Shown here piece by piece: positions 1 through 10,821 of a stretch of 64,000 nucleotides of DNA; position 1 is the stretch's first letter, and every line of letters starts with the position of its first letter. The notes beneath the pieces are model-generated. The model was not told the DNA's origin, did no database searches, and saw only the letters and a list, made by a program, of their open reading frames with translations. The position numbers were made by a program, and so were the translations under genes. The stretch spans positions 50,118,744 through 50,182,743 of the forward strand of contig OX375877.1 of assembly GCA_947359465.1 (NCBI GenBank), read 5' to 3'. The DNA is from Metellina segmentata (taxonomy: Eukaryota; Arthropoda; Arachnida; Araneae; Tetragnathidae).

Positions 1-1170
1 CATTTCGCTTCTTAAACCTTTGTACTGGATTATCAATTCTGGGCCTTCACTTATGGTATCGAGAGGACCGAAATGGTCCATACTATGCAGTACTGGCTAT
101 ACTTGATGCTACTTTAGAACTGATGGAGCTGGATTTTTATCCACATTTCATGTTTTTTTAAAAATGTGGAAAGGAATGACCTTTTATGAACGAAAGCGTA
201 TTTGAATCGTTCTTTGCATGATATGGAAGGTGATCCGTATTTTATTTCTTTAAGGTTTTGGGAATCCCTTTTATTTGTGTGACTACCTTTTAACATTCAT
301 TTTATTACGTACCAAATTAGAGTCTTACAAATTCATAATATTAAAAATATACCTTTTTTTTTTTAAATTTGATGCTTGTTAAGAATTATATTTAGTTAAA
401 ACTGTTCTAAAAAGAAGTAAATGGATGTTTCAGAAATATTTCTTCAGGAGAAAATGTTAATATTCAACATGTATATACTGTATAACCACGTTTTTAAGGT
501 CACTAAAATAACACTGGAAGAATAGTTGTGTGTATGTTATACATTGATGTCTGTTCACTGTAGTGTAGAATATTTGTAATGTTTTAGATATTTCACTGTT
601 TAACCATAAACTTTTATGTATTTTGAATTGTAAAATAAATAAGAATTACATCAATCTAACTACATATTAGACGTAAGAATAACAAACATTTACTACCTTT
701 AGCGATTGCTTGCTCTTTGTTTACTTTTAAGTGATCAAAATGATTAATGTGTTTATGTACAAACAAGGATCAAGTTTAGCGATTTTTCTGCCTTTTGTGC
801 TATGATTCCTTGGACAACTCCAACTAGTAATTCCTTAGGTCTTTGCACTTGAAGTTTTACGTTATCTAAATAACTTTAATTTTCAAGTTGTTGTTGTCGT
901 GTGACCAGTGCAATAATTGAAAAAGGATGGGAGAGAGGCAGGGAGAACATAGTTAAATGGGTCCAAAAGCGTGGAGCTGTTTTCAAGTTTCAAACAATTA
1001 TCAAACTGAAAAAAATTCTTAAATTGTTCTTTATTCGAGGTGCCTGGTTCTTTCAATATTTCAAGGATTCAAAAATTAAATTATTTGATCCTCTTGAATT
1101 TTAATCTTTTTCATTACAGAACAGTATTTATGTGACTTGTTTCCCAAGGCACTTCAATTTCTTAAGCATG
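1..1170. other. AT-rich non-coding stretch
   Basis: I see no gene or recognisable element here. The only open frame over 60 codons (901-1104, +) begins with GTG, has no family resemblance I recognise and lies in low-complexity AT-rich sequence, so I do not call it. Confidence 0.5.
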
Positions 1171-1181
1171 GGCTCAGTACA

Positions 1182-1414
1182 GCCGGGGTTGGTGCACGTT
1201 AAATCTGACCGGGGTTTAAAATTACGTGATGTTGTCCTCGGACGTTAACTTGGAGAGTGCTGTGCCAGCTCAGGTGTTGCTTCGTCATCTGACCGTGGTT
1301 AGAAATTACGAGGTGTTGTCCAATGATCTTTCCCTTAAGGTATTGATTACGGACCGTCGTCAATAGTCCATTGTGTTGCTCCAGTAGGACATTAACTAAT
1401 AATTACCAATTACC
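1182..1414 (+). repeat. SINE-A copy, diverged, head missing
   Basis: It carries the body landmarks GCCAGCTCAGGTGTTGCTTC and CGTCGTCAATAG and ends in a TACCAATTACC tail. The tRNA-like head is absent and the copy is clearly older than most others in the window. Confidence 0.8.
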
Positions 1415-1422
1415 ACGGACAT

Positions 1423-1572
1423 TAACCTTGGGGGATTATTCCCGGACTGTCTTCAATAGCCCTTTATGTTGCTCCAGTATAATAGTTAAAAATACCTATA
1501 TACCAACACCTTTAGGTATTTTATTAACGTCCCACTAGAGCAACACAAAAAAAATTATCTTAAAGAGGAAAG
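1423..1572 (+). repeat. 150-bp duplicated block, unit 1
   Basis: Starts TTAACCTTGGGGGATTA and contains a SINE-tail-like piece, then ACCAACACCTTTAG and CACTAGAGCAACACAAAAAA. The same order recurs at 1893-2045, so a SINE copy sits between two direct copies of the block. Confidence 0.75.
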
Positions 1573-1573
1573 T

Positions 1574-1892
1574 AATGGTAATGGTAATTTTAGTTAACGT
1601 CGTACTAGAGCAACACAACGGGCTATTGACGACGGTCCGGGATCAGTCCCTTAAGGAAAGATCCGAGGACAACACCTCGTAATTTTGAACCACGGTCAGA
1701 TGACGAAGCAACACCTGAACTGGCACCCCACTCTCCAAACTTCCACGCCAACCCAACGTGAGGACTTTCGCCACGACAGATTTAAGGTGCACCAGCCGCC
1801 TCTACACCATACGCTTACAAACATCCATGCCCGAACCAGGAACCTTCCGATCTAGAGGCTAACACCTTAACCACTATACCGGTTGGTCGGCT
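1574..1892 (-). repeat. SINE-A copy, near full length
   Basis: Read on the minus strand it runs from the tRNA-like head (ACCGGTATAGTGGTTAAGG) through the body to a (TTACCA)n tail at 1574-1590. Confidence 0.9.
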
Positions 1893-2045
1893 TAACCTTG
1901 GGGGATTAATCCCTGAATGTCGTCAATAGCCTTTTATGTTGCTCCAGTATGATAATTAAAAAATACATATATATACCAACACCTTTAGTTATTTTATTAA
2001 CGTCCCACTAGAGCAACACAAAAAACTATCTAAATGAGGAAAGAA
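1893..2045 (+). repeat. 150-bp duplicated block, unit 2
   Basis: Direct copy of 1423-1572 with scattered substitutions and small indels. It ends at the same GAGGAAAG, where the two units diverge. Confidence 0.75.
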
Positions 2046-2772
2046 AGACCTTAGGAAAATTTTAAATAACTTTCGAGGGAAAAAAAAATTATTTGCAGTT
2101 GTAGAAGCAGTTACGGCCCACATTCGAACAGCTGCAGAAATTGCAATTTTCGGCAAACTCTCGGCCACGACAGATTTAAGGTGCACCAGCCGTCTGTACA
2201 CCATACGCATGGCATGCAAACATACATTCACTGACCAGGATTTGCACCAGGTACTTTCCGGTCTAGAGTCTAACACCTTAACCACCAGACCAAGTAGTCG
2301 GCCTGCCTTAGAGGAATCCAGATATTAAATTGAACTTTCCTCATACTTTGACTTGGGTATTGATGTGTCTTCAGTAAATAACATTAACCATGCAATTAGA
2401 AAGTTACATTGGACATGTTTAACTTTATTTCGCTTACTATAAGTTTCCGTAGTTCTACCCGGGGATAACGATTATATTAAAAGGGTGATTGAAACTGTTA
2501 TAAGTGCGTTAGGTAGGTTAGAAGTGCTTCACATGTAAGAGCCATTAGCGTAAAAGTAAAATCTTCGTTTGTTTCACTGAAGATCACTCGAACGGTATAA
2601 CTTTGGTGAGATTTCAATTCTTGGTATTAATGTACAATATGGCTTCGCGCCAATTCTGCGATTCAAGAACATGTTTCCAATTAAATCAGTCACTAAAGTT
2701 TTGAATACGGCTAAAGATATAGCAAGCGCGATTATTTCTTGGCGTGATTCTGACATACTGGCCGATATCTAA
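2044..2772 (+). pseudogene. Decayed coding region of unknown family, split by a SINE fragment
   Basis: One reading frame stays protein-like from 2044 to the TAA at 2770, apart from a SINE insert (2162-2302) and in-frame stops at about 2440, 2536 and 2578. Readable pieces include AVVEAVTAHIRTAAEIAIFG before the insert, FDLGIDVSSVNNINHAIRK near 2347, VVLPGDNDYIKRVIETVIS near 2449 and FGEISILGINVQYGFAP near 2602. The amino-acid texture is that of a globular, mostly helical protein, unlike the surrounding AT-rich DNA. I do not recognise the family. It could be a host gene fragment or an old insertion. That all pieces keep the same frame across about 580 non-SINE bases argues against chance. Confidence 0.45.
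2162..2302 (-). repeat. SINE-A head fragment
   Basis: Minus-strand 5' part only (head to about GGCCGA). It interrupts the decayed coding region and is diverged in both promoter boxes. Confidence 0.8.
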
Positions 2773-2870
2773 ATTCTTTCTTGGTGCGATCATGATACAA
2801 CTGATATACCGGTCATGGTGTTTTTTCTAAAGGATAAATCATTTATCTAGATTTTATTCTTCTTATTTCT

Positions 2871-3204
2871 GCCGACCAACCGGCATAGTGGTTAAGGTGT
2901 TTGCCTATAGATCGGAAGGTTCCTGGTTCGAATCCGGGTCCGGGCGTGGATGTTTGTAAGTGTATGGTGTAGAGGCGGCTGGGGCACCTTAAATCTGTAT
3001 TGGCCGAAAGTCCTCACGTTGGGTTGGTGTGGAAGTTTGGAGAGTGGGGTGCCAGCTCAGGTGTTGCTTCGTCATCTGACCGTGGTTCAAAATTACGAGG
3101 TGTTGTCCTCGAATCTTTCCCTTGAGGGTCTGATCCCGGACCGTCGTTAATAGCCCGTTGTGATGCTCTAGTACGACGTTAACTAAAATTACCATTACCA
3201 TTAC
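2871..3204 (+). repeat. SINE-A, full length
   Basis: The head starts GCCGACCAACCGGCATAGTGG with an A-box-like TAGTGGTTAAGG and a B box GGTTCGAATCC; the body is complete and the tail is TTACCATTACCATTACG. This copy is a good reference for the family. Confidence 0.92.
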
Positions 3205-3219
3205 GTCTTCTAATTTGGT

Positions 3220-3554
3220 GCCGACCAACCGGTATAGTGGTTAATGTGTTAGCCTCTAGATCGAAAGGTTCCTGGTTCGAATCCAGTCCGGGTATGGATG
3301 TTTGTAAGTGTATGGCGTAGAGGCGGCTGGGGCACCTTAAATCTGTCGTAGCCGAAAGTCCTCACGTTGGGTTGGTGTGGAAGTTTGGAGAGTAGGGTTC
3401 CAGCTCAGGTGTTGCTTCGTCATCTGACCGTGGTTCAAAATTATGAGGTGGTGTCCTCGCATCTTTCCCTTAAGGTATTGATCCCGGGCCCTCTTCAATA
3501 ACCCGTTGTGTTACTCTAGTACGACGTTAACTAAAATTACCATAACCATTACCA
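3220..3554 (+). repeat. SINE-A, full length, with target-site duplication
   Basis: A second complete copy lies directly after the first. It is flanked by TCTTCTAATTTGGTG at 3206-3220 and 3555-3569, a 15-bp target-site duplication that marks insertion by reverse transcription. Confidence 0.92.
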
Positions 3555-3569
3555 TCTTCTAATTTGGTG

Positions 3570-4158
3570 AATCGAGGTATCCAGATTGGACCGGATAGAT
3601 TCTCTCTGAGAAAGTTAACAATTTCGGCAAATATCAGTTCGGATTCTACAAAACACAATTACTAACGACTGATTGTAAAAAATGGTGTCAAACAAATTTC
3701 CATCTGTAAACCACAAAGATCTACAGAAATCCTTGCTGACGACAATGCTAAATTTAATTTATATTCCTCCGCTTCATAGCTCTTGAACATTAAAAACTAA
3801 GCATACACATAATTATTTATAAATCAAATCAAAACCACACTGCGAAGGAAAGCATTTAAGCGATGGAATACGAGAGTAGCTAACCTGTATAGCACTTTGA
3901 CGCTAAGCTGATGACATTCGGTGACCGGACTATGTACTACTATTTAAAATTGAGTTCGATTAAAATCGATTCCAACACAATTGTTCTTCCGATCGGGCTA
4001 TCGCGGCGAGTTGCTCGTTCACAAATAACTCACCATTGACAAATATAATCAGACTGCTTCAAAAACAAACAATCCTTCAATAGAATACGAGATAGAGTGA
4101 AATGTGCCCCCTATTTCCAGTAAGCTGGATACCTTTAGGGATTGTACCGTCTACTAGT
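3570..4158. other. Non-coding; upstream remnant of pseudogene A
   Basis: No gene seen. Around 3897-3925 the string GACGCTAAGCTGATGAC matches sequence that also lies upstream of genes C (about 16021) and D (about 20164), so this is probably the distal promoter region of A. Confidence 0.45.
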
Positions 4159-4166
4159 ATTTAAAC

Positions 4167-5032
4167 CAGGCCTCGAAATGGATTTTTTTATTACAGGTGC
4201 ACCTTGTGCAACCAAGTTTTTAAATTATGTGCACAGATTATATTTTAGGTGCACATGCAAAAAACCGTAATATATGAGCATTAATGTAATGTAAACTACT
4301 TTATTAGTTGGGTATGTTTAGATAGGTTAGTAGTAGATAGTAAATAAAAATATTTGAGCAATTTTTTTACCTGCGATATTATTACTCACAAATATTCAGT
4401 CATCATCAGACATTGATGGGCAATCAGAAACGTCTACGTTTTTGGCAGATCTTTTCCCATAAGGTTTAGTGTCCATCCTTCTGTTTGTATTTTTCTTCCA
4501 TTGCAACACTCACGTTGGGTTGGCGTGGAAGTTTGGAGAGTGGGGTGCCTGCTCAGGTGTTGCTTCGTCATCTGACCGTGGTTCAAAATTACGAGGTGTT
4601 GTCCTCGAATCTTTCCCTTAAGGGACTGATTCCGGACCGTCGTCAATAGCCCGTTGTGTTGCTCTAGTACGACGTTAACTAAAATTACCAATTACCATTC
4701 CATTGCAACACAGCATTCTCTGGTTTGAAAGTATCTAAGGTCTCTTCGCTTAGATTAATATACATTAGATCAGCCAATGTCTATAAACCCGTTAAGGCCC
4801 GGCGATTTTGTTTTCGCATAGTGTGTATTTAGTAATTTTAATTACGTTCCTTTAGAGTGAGAGAGATCGATACTAATATATTTTGTTCAAACATAAAAAT
4901 AACATAAAACAAGTTTCCCTCACCTTTTTTTTAACATTAGGTGCACGCGTGCACCAAGCTGGAAAAATTTAGGGGCACAATTTTATTTTCATGTACACAG
5001 TGCACCTGTGCACCCGGGTATTTCGAGCCCTG
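4167..5032. mobile_element. hAT-type MITE, family 1, copy 1 (866 bp)
   Basis: The ends are CAGGCCTCGAAAT and the inverted ATTTCGAGCCCTG. The element is flanked by a perfect 8-bp duplication, ATTTAAAC (4159-4166 and 5033-5040). Subterminal GGTGCAC/GTGCACC motifs are repeated many times near both ends. There is no transposase. A second copy lies at 26863-27400. A SINE sits inside this copy. Confidence 0.85.
4510..4698 (+). repeat. SINE-A, 5'-truncated, nested in the MITE
   Basis: Starts in the body at TCACGTTGGG and ends in a TTACC tail. It is flanked by TTCCATTGCAACAC at both sides. The MITE copy at 27.2 kb has the empty site (TTCATTGCAACATAGC). Confidence 0.88.
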
Positions 5033-5099
5033 ATTTAAACTGATGTTAGCCTGTTCCAATACTGGTGCAAGTGAGTAGTCTATAATCTATCTGACGTTA

Positions 5100-5125
5100 T
5101 CGTGTAACTCAGCATTCTAAAGCAT
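5100..5125 (+). promoter_or_regulatory. Promoter remnant of pseudogene A
   Basis: ACTCAGCATTCTAAAGCAT matches the block just before the TATA box of B (ACTCAGCATTCGAATATAAA) and the same site in C. The mariner starting at 5126 separates it from the coding remnant. Confidence 0.55.
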
Positions 5126-5399
5126 TAGGCTGGCAAATAAGTCCGTTCGGTTCTTTTGTGTTATAAAAAATACAATTTCCTCAACATAGAAAATACGTAC
5201 TTATCAACTATGAATTTTGCATTCTTTTCTATGACTTCTTGCCATCATTCAAACTTCATGATGCCACGTTCATAAAACGCATGAGGTTTATGTTGAAAAA
5301 CTGATTTATATGCTTTTTTACAGCGTTTGTCAACTTTATATAGTTCACATAATTCAATCAGGGCCTCTCTACAGAAGATATTTACTCTGCGCACCTTAT

Positions 5400-6030
5400 T
5401 GTGTTTGATTTTCTGGTAGTCAATGGACTTATGGACCTTGTCTTACTTCGTCAGACACTGGTAGATTAGTAACAACAACAATACCGTTCAAAGAATTTGT
5501 AGAATAGGCAGAGTGAGGCAAAACGTCCCAGCCAAGTCTTTACAATTCCTGTCGTGTCGTTAAAGAAGTATGGGTATGGCATTATCATGGTGAAAGACGA
5601 CTGCTTTACGATTCGCCGATTCTGGACGCTTTGAACGTATGTCTTCATCCATCTTTCTTAGATGGGAGAAGTATACGTCTGAGTTGAATGTCTTGCCTTA
5701 TGGTAAGAGCTCATAAAAAATCATATCCTTGTAATCCCACTACATTGAGACTGTCTTGTGCAATCCCGCCTTCGAGGTTGATTGTGGTGGTTCGTTACTA
5801 TTTCTCCATAATCTTCTACGAACGACGTTGTCAAAGACAATCAACTTTTTATCACCCGTAACCAGCTGATTTAAAAATGGGTATTCTCCCTGGCGTTTAA
5901 GGAGCTTTTCGCAGATGGAAATGCGAGTAGTTAAGTTGTGTTCGGCCAACTCGTGTGGCAAGCAATCATTGATGCGAGAAATGTATTCCAATTGATAAGA
6001 GGGTGTGTCAATAAGTAAAGCACATGTCAA
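5400..6030 (-). pseudogene. Mariner 1 transposase, C-terminal part
   Basis: The best piece (5740-6030) reads NLTTRISICEKLLKRQGEYP, then VTGDKKLIVFDNVVRRRLW, the mariner sequence around the first catalytic Asp (usual form VTGDEKWI-YDN). Further along, a piece near 5590 reads HHDNAIPY, the degraded form of HHDNARPH at the second Asp. Stops and frameshifts follow, so the protein is dead. DNA cut-and-paste transposase in origin. Confidence 0.8.
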
Positions 6031-6034
6031 TATT

Positions 6035-7035
6035 TAAGTTGGAAAATAATTAGTCAACATGAATATATTTAGTAAAAAGGGAACTATAGGGTGCTACTGA
6101 CTGGGCACAATGCAAGATCTCGTGATTCCACGTACCGGTACCGTTCGTAAGTCACCGGTAAAATGATGTTAGGGATTACATCGTCAACTGTGGTGGAGCA
6201 ACGAACTGTGATAAGATTTCTTTTTGCAAAAGGAAAGAAAATTGGAGAGATCCATTCGTAGATGGTGTAAGTTTACGTAAAAGACTGTATTGGCCGTACA
6301 AATGTGGGAAGATAGTGTAAAATGTTTCAAGATGGACGAACGAGTTTGGTCGATGAAGTCCGATCTGGGAGGCCTAGTGTCTTCTTGTTCAATTGTTGAT
6401 GAAATTGACAACGTCATACAAGAGATCCGTTGAATGAAATAAAAGAACGTTGCAACATTTCTTATGGATCTGCCTGGGACATTGTTCATGAGAAGCTTAG
6501 ATACAGGAAAGATTGTTCTCGCTGGGTACCAAAACAACTGTCGGAACAACACACTGGATGCACAATGGCTTGCAGTCTGACACATTTGCAGTGATACCAC
6601 GAGGAAGGTAATGAGTTTTGGGCGTGTATTGTCACGGGAGATGAAACATGGCTTTACACATGACACCGGAGTCAAAATATGCGAGCATGATGTGGAAACA
6701 TCCATCGGAATACGGTTGGGAAGTTTTGGAGCACCTTCCATACAGCCCGGACCTGGCAACTTCCGATTTCCATCTGTTTGGACCCAAGAAGAAGTTCCTC
6801 GGCGGTCAGAAGTTTTACTCTGACGACGCACTCAAACGGGGGGCGTGTGAAGGTGGCTCTTCTCGTAGCCGACGGAGTTCTATGAGACCGGGATTTTCAA
6901 ATTGATATAACGTTGAGGCAAATGCCTCAACATACATGGAAATTATGTGGAAAAGCAATAAAGGGGCAATACTTTCATTTCCTATTTCATACTGTCATTA
7001 ATTTTTCTTTATTATTATTTTTTTTACATTATGTG
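6035..7035 (+). mobile_element. Mariner element 2, nested and internally deleted
   Basis: A second mariner remnant on the opposite strand. Near 6640 it reads VTGDETW and then TPESKYASMMWKHPSE, joined almost directly to WEVLEHLPYSPDLATSDFH near 6719. The usual stretch between these two, including the second catalytic Asp region, is missing. N-terminal pieces occur at 6184-6480 with stops. Boundaries are approximate because I could not find clean inverted repeats. Confidence 0.7.
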
Positions 7036-7041
7036 CGTTAC

Positions 7042-7325
7042 TTATTGAACGTACAAATGGATTCCACACTTGTGTGGGATATATCGAGTTATGTAGTAAT
7101 CTCCGTACAGTTTTGGATGAATTGTTACCGACGGACGACCGGAGGGGGGCTCGTCGCTGAGTTCAAAATTCCCGGAACGGAACTTAGTGAACCACTTTTG
7201 ACACATATATTCTGTTGAGACATCATCCCCATACACATTGCAAATATTTTTATGCATTTCTACAGCTTTTTGAACTTATTCGAAACAAAAAAAAATGTGG
7301 CGTTTATGGACGTTCATTTCTTCCA
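7042..7325 (-). pseudogene. Mariner 1 transposase, N-terminal part
   Basis: Reads ICNVYGDDVSTEYMCQKWF then FRSGNFELSDEPPSGRPS, the helix-turn-helix region and the linker of mariner transposases. It was once continuous with the C-terminal remnant at 5400-6030. Frameshifts are present upstream near 7290. Confidence 0.82.
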
Positions 7326-7555
7326 TGTTAATAATCACGGAGCTGGCACAATAATATAAGTTACTCGCATACATATGCAAATTACATGCTATTGACGTCG
7401 CCGGTTACGTGATCTAGTTAGTTACGAATTTGCGCCGTGGAATAGAGATTGTGGATAGAAGATATTATGCTCCACAGAAAAACCGAACAAAGTTATTTGC
7501 CAAACCAATAAGACATTGTAAAACTTTTGTTCCTTTAGAGCTGAATTGTTCTGGT

Positions 7556-8002
7556 ATGGAAGTATGCAATCAATAATTTTTGTTTGCGTTCGAAGTGGTG
7601 GACCTAGTCATGAAACTTTCCAAACCCAGATGGTGTCTTCCTCGTACTTAGTTCCGAAGTGGTAATCCGAGGCAACTTACAACTGAACGCAAATCGTACG
7701 TTGAGATATGGTGTCACGAAGCTAGCGATGTAAATCGAAGCGAATTTTTTAAATATTTTACAACTCATTAATATGCAAGAAGAGTTTATTTAGACATTGT
7801 ATTTCACGATTGAAAGGTATACGAAGAGAGAATACACTGCACAAAATATTCTTTCATTTTGCATTTCGATGACCATCTCGAGAGGTTTACTAAATGAAAG
7901 AGGTCGGGTTTTTAATACGTACCATATGTTGTGATTGAAATGATATTTAATCTGACAACTATGATCTTGAGGAACGGAACTATTTAACATTCTCGGTGGT
8001 AC
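7556..8002 (+). pseudogene. Family copy A, full-length pseudogene
   Basis: Starts ATGGAAGTATGCAATCAATAA, which aligns with MEVYN in C and hits a stop at codon 7. Recognisable pieces follow: FAFEVVDLVM near 7593, a degenerate middle, and an end block TCTTGAGGAACGGAAC then CATTCTCGGTGG near 7962-7999, matching ILQNGT...HSRW of C. The stop after the last Trp is lost (TAC). Length (about 444 bp) matches the 450-bp intact genes, so it decayed by substitutions and small indels. Its promoter was cut off by mariner 1, a likely cause or early event of its loss. Confidence 0.75.
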
Positions 8003-8720
8003 ATGAATCATAAATGAGATGCTATAAACCTAATATTACGCAGTGTTTTAATGGGCATTGTTTTTTACAGAATGGAGTTTACAGAAACTAACTTGAAAAC
8101 TTTGACGGCCGTTTTTGTGTTCAACTCTTCGAAATTCTTAAATTTCCTTTCGGGAATTGTTCTAACTTTGGAATTGTAAACAAGACTGCCATTTAAATTA
8201 TACTTAAAGTTTAACACACGTTGTTCATATTATAATTAACGAATATTTCGGTTTTACTGGAAAATCTGTACGGTAATTTTTCAAAAATTTGACTTCGAGA
8301 ATGAATAATGGGAAGTCTTTGCTTAGTGTTGTGACATCCTTCTAGTTATAAGTGGAACTTGTTTTATTCCTTACTGGATGTATTTCTCTATTCTGTGTAG
8401 TAAAATTTTAACTATGTTTATGTTTACTTGACGGGGGTTGTCTCGTTTGATGCACCCTTGTAAAATATGGCCATGGAACCATGAAACTCAACTCAAGAGT
8501 GACGTTTTAATTATTGAACTAATTTGTATTTTTACCAGCCGTTTAATTCATGTTAGCTGTGTATTTGTTTTATTGTACAATTATTCAGAGCTTAATTGAA
8601 AATGTATTGATTATTCTGTGAGGAATTTGGCTAGTCAAAGACCTTGCATTTGGATATTAGAATCTTTCTCAGTGTAAATAAATAAAAATTAAATGTATTG
8701 CAGCATTATGAGTTTTCAAA
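8003..8720 (+). other. 3' UTR-like block after A (paralogue 1)
   Basis: No gene. The block aligns by eye with 9385-10160: both carry CATGAATCAT or close forms, GTGCATTRTTTTT, CTAACTYGAAAAC, TTTCGGGAATTGTT and TTACTTGACGG or equivalents in the same order. The downstream region of C (about 17050-17650) is a more distant relative. Confidence 0.6.
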
Positions 8721-9165
8721 TTGTAGAAGTTATGAAAAATTATCCAATACCTGTGCACCGCCATTATTATTTCTAATATTATAATATTTCAAAGTTCGAT
8801 TAAAGCAATACTTTATTCGTGCATTCCACAATAGTTTAAAATTTTGGTTTGGGAAAAATTCGAAATTTATTTATAGTTTCGGAAGTGTTTGAAAATCAAA
8901 TACTGATCTGTTATTTTGGAGATCTTCGAAATACATTTTACTTTGAGAACCAATGAACACATTGAAAACACGCGTTTAATTGAAAACATCTAAAAACTGG
9001 CTTAATATGTTCAACAAATTAAAATTACATTGTCTTTGGTGAATAAATACATTTAATAAGCATATTGAATTTTGCTTCAAATTTTTAAAATATATCATGT
9101 ATCATCACACATCACTATTCTTTGGCCGAAAATTCCCGAAACAGCTATCAGGATTATATTTGATA
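8720..9165. other. AT-rich non-coding stretch
   Basis: Nothing recognisable apart from AATAAA strings at 8681 and 9043. Confidence 0.4.
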
Positions 9166-9170
9166 GTGGC

Positions 9171-9218
9171 GTAGTGCACTAGCAAAAACCATACAGAGGG
9201 TTTTTACTAGTGCACTAC
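9171..9218. repeat. 48-bp perfect-type hairpin
   Basis: Left arm GTAGTGCACTAGCAAAAACC (9171-9190), loop ATACAGAG, right arm GGTTTTTACTAGTGCACTAC (9199-9218). The arms pair at 19 of 20 positions, the other being a G-T or A-C type wobble depending on strand. It could be a miRNA-like precursor or a fold-back scar. Confidence 0.85.
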
Positions 9219-9224
9219 GTCCGT

Positions 9225-9370
9225 CCTTCATTGAACGGGACCGTCTGGATGGAAGAGTAACGGAACAACAACAGGTATGCAGCGAGTTCGAATCCAATCA
9301 AAGCCTCATGTACAAAGGGGATGGTGTACTATGAAATCTGTCGGTGGCAGAATGTGTAAGTGATGCGAGC
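9225..9370 (+). repeat. SINE-C head (second tRNA-derived type), old copy
   Basis: GATGGAAGAGTAACGGA, then GCGAGTTCGAATCCAATC (B box) and GTACAAAGGGG. The same order occurs at 37548-37860, 43692-43830, 43950-44060, 50360-50450 and 51850-51940. Confidence 0.6.
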
Positions 9371-9384
9371 AAATGTTCAACGTT

Positions 9385-10160
9385 ATCGGTGGTAAGTGAA
9401 TCATGAATAAGCTGCTACTATCTTTGATATTATGCATAGTGTTTGAATGTGCATTATTTTTATTACTGCATGTATCTTACAAAAACTAACTGGAAAACCT
9501 TTTCACGGCTGTTTGTATTTCTTTCATTCTCACGAATGCATAATTTCCGTTCGGGAATTGTTTTCACTTTGGAAATGTTACCAAGACATCATTGAAATTA
9601 CTGTAAACTGCTTACAAATAATATTCATACTATAAATGAAGAATAATGAAAAATAAAATCGAAAATATTAATTTTCACGAGTGTGCGATAGTTTTTAAAT
9701 TTGGATTTTTCAATGAATTTGGGAATGTTGTGACTCGGTGGTTTGCCAACCTGCTTGTGGAACGTTTGAATTAATCCGTAGTGTATTCCTCTGATCTGCA
9801 ATTTGAAACTTTATGTGAATGTTCATTGCTCGTTTGCTGTCTGATTTGATGCAGATTTGCAAGATGTGGCAATCAGACAATAAAAACAGCATTTCGAGGT
9901 TATATATTTAATCCTTGAAATAATTTTCAATTTTAATAAACACTATTTTTTTATGTTTATGTTAGTGTAATGGTATTTGTCCAATTACTTTGTAAAAGTT
10001 TAAATGAATTGGTTTTTATTATTCTGACGCACAATATGCAAGTTAATCAGTCGAAAGTCCTTGCTTTTAGTGACTACAATTTTTCTTAATGAAACTAATT
10101 AGAAATTCTTTTAAATGCATTGTTTGTTATATTTAAGAGTATAATGTTTAAAACATTATC
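9385..10160 (+). other. 3' UTR-like block (paralogue 2) without a gene
   Basis: Begins GTTCAACGTTATCGGTGG, the decayed last codons of a family member (compare CATTCTCGGTGG), and continues with the same downstream sequence as after A. The coding part upstream is missing and a SINE-C copy takes its place. Confidence 0.6.
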
Positions 10161-10317
10161 CAACATTTTTGCACCTCGTTTATTACATATGTTACATTAA
10201 AGTTCAAAGTTTAATAAAAATAATAATATTAATAATAATAATAATTTGAATCGTATGATAGGTATGGGGCAGAAGCACAGAAGTCGAAACAAATTTAAAG
10301 GTTCCACAAATTCCAAT

Positions 10318-10458
10318 GGTAATGGTAATGGTATTTTTTAGTTAACGTCGTACTAGAGCAACAGAACGGGCTATTGAGGACGGTCCGGGATCAATCCCCT
10401 AATGGAAAGATCCGAGGACGCCACCACGTAATTTTGAACCGTGGTCAGATGACGAAAC
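10318..10458 (-). repeat. SINE-A 3' part
   Basis: Tail (GGTAATGGTAATGG) and the last third of the body only. It stops at GATGACGAAACG. Confidence 0.85.
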
Positions 10459-10486
10459 GTCCATATTAAAAAACCTAGTTTGAATA

Positions 10487-10821
10487 CGTAATGGTAATGG
10501 TAATTTTAGTTAACGTCGTACTAGAGCAACACAACGGGCTATTGACGACGGTCCGGGATCGGTCCCTTAAGGGAAAGATCCGAGGACAACACCTCGTAAT
10601 TTTGAACCACGGTCAGATGACGAAGCAACACCTGAGCTGGCACCCCACTCTCCAAACTTCCACGCCAACCCAACGTGAGGACTTTCGACCACGACAGATT
10701 TAAGGTGCACCAGCCGCCTCTACACCATACGTTTACAAACATCCATGCCCGAACCCGGATTCGAACCAGGAACCTTCCGATCTATAGGCTAACACCTTAA
10801 CCACTATACCGGTTGGTCGGC
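10487..10821 (-). repeat. SINE-A, full length, with target-site duplication
   Basis: Complete minus-strand copy flanked by CCTAGTTTGAATA at 10474-10486 and 10822-10834. Confidence 0.93.

Larger units (their letters stand above)
5126..7510 (-). mobile_element. Mariner element 1 (degraded, about 2.4 kb with nested insert)
   Basis: The ends are inverted repeats: TTAGGCTGGCAAATAAGTCC on the left, and TTGGTTTGGCAAATAACTTT on the minus strand of the right end. TA dinucleotides flank the element. The transposase remnant is on the minus strand. A second mariner (about 6035-7035) splits the transposase into two parts. Confidence 0.82.

Noticed and set aside
2871..2945. SINE-A heads as tRNA genes
   Set aside because: Box A and B are clear but the cloverleaf does not close, and each is followed by the SINE body.
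6184..6831. 215-codon minus-strand frame
   Set aside because: Antisense of the nested mariner remnant, whose plus strand reads recognisable transposase pieces.
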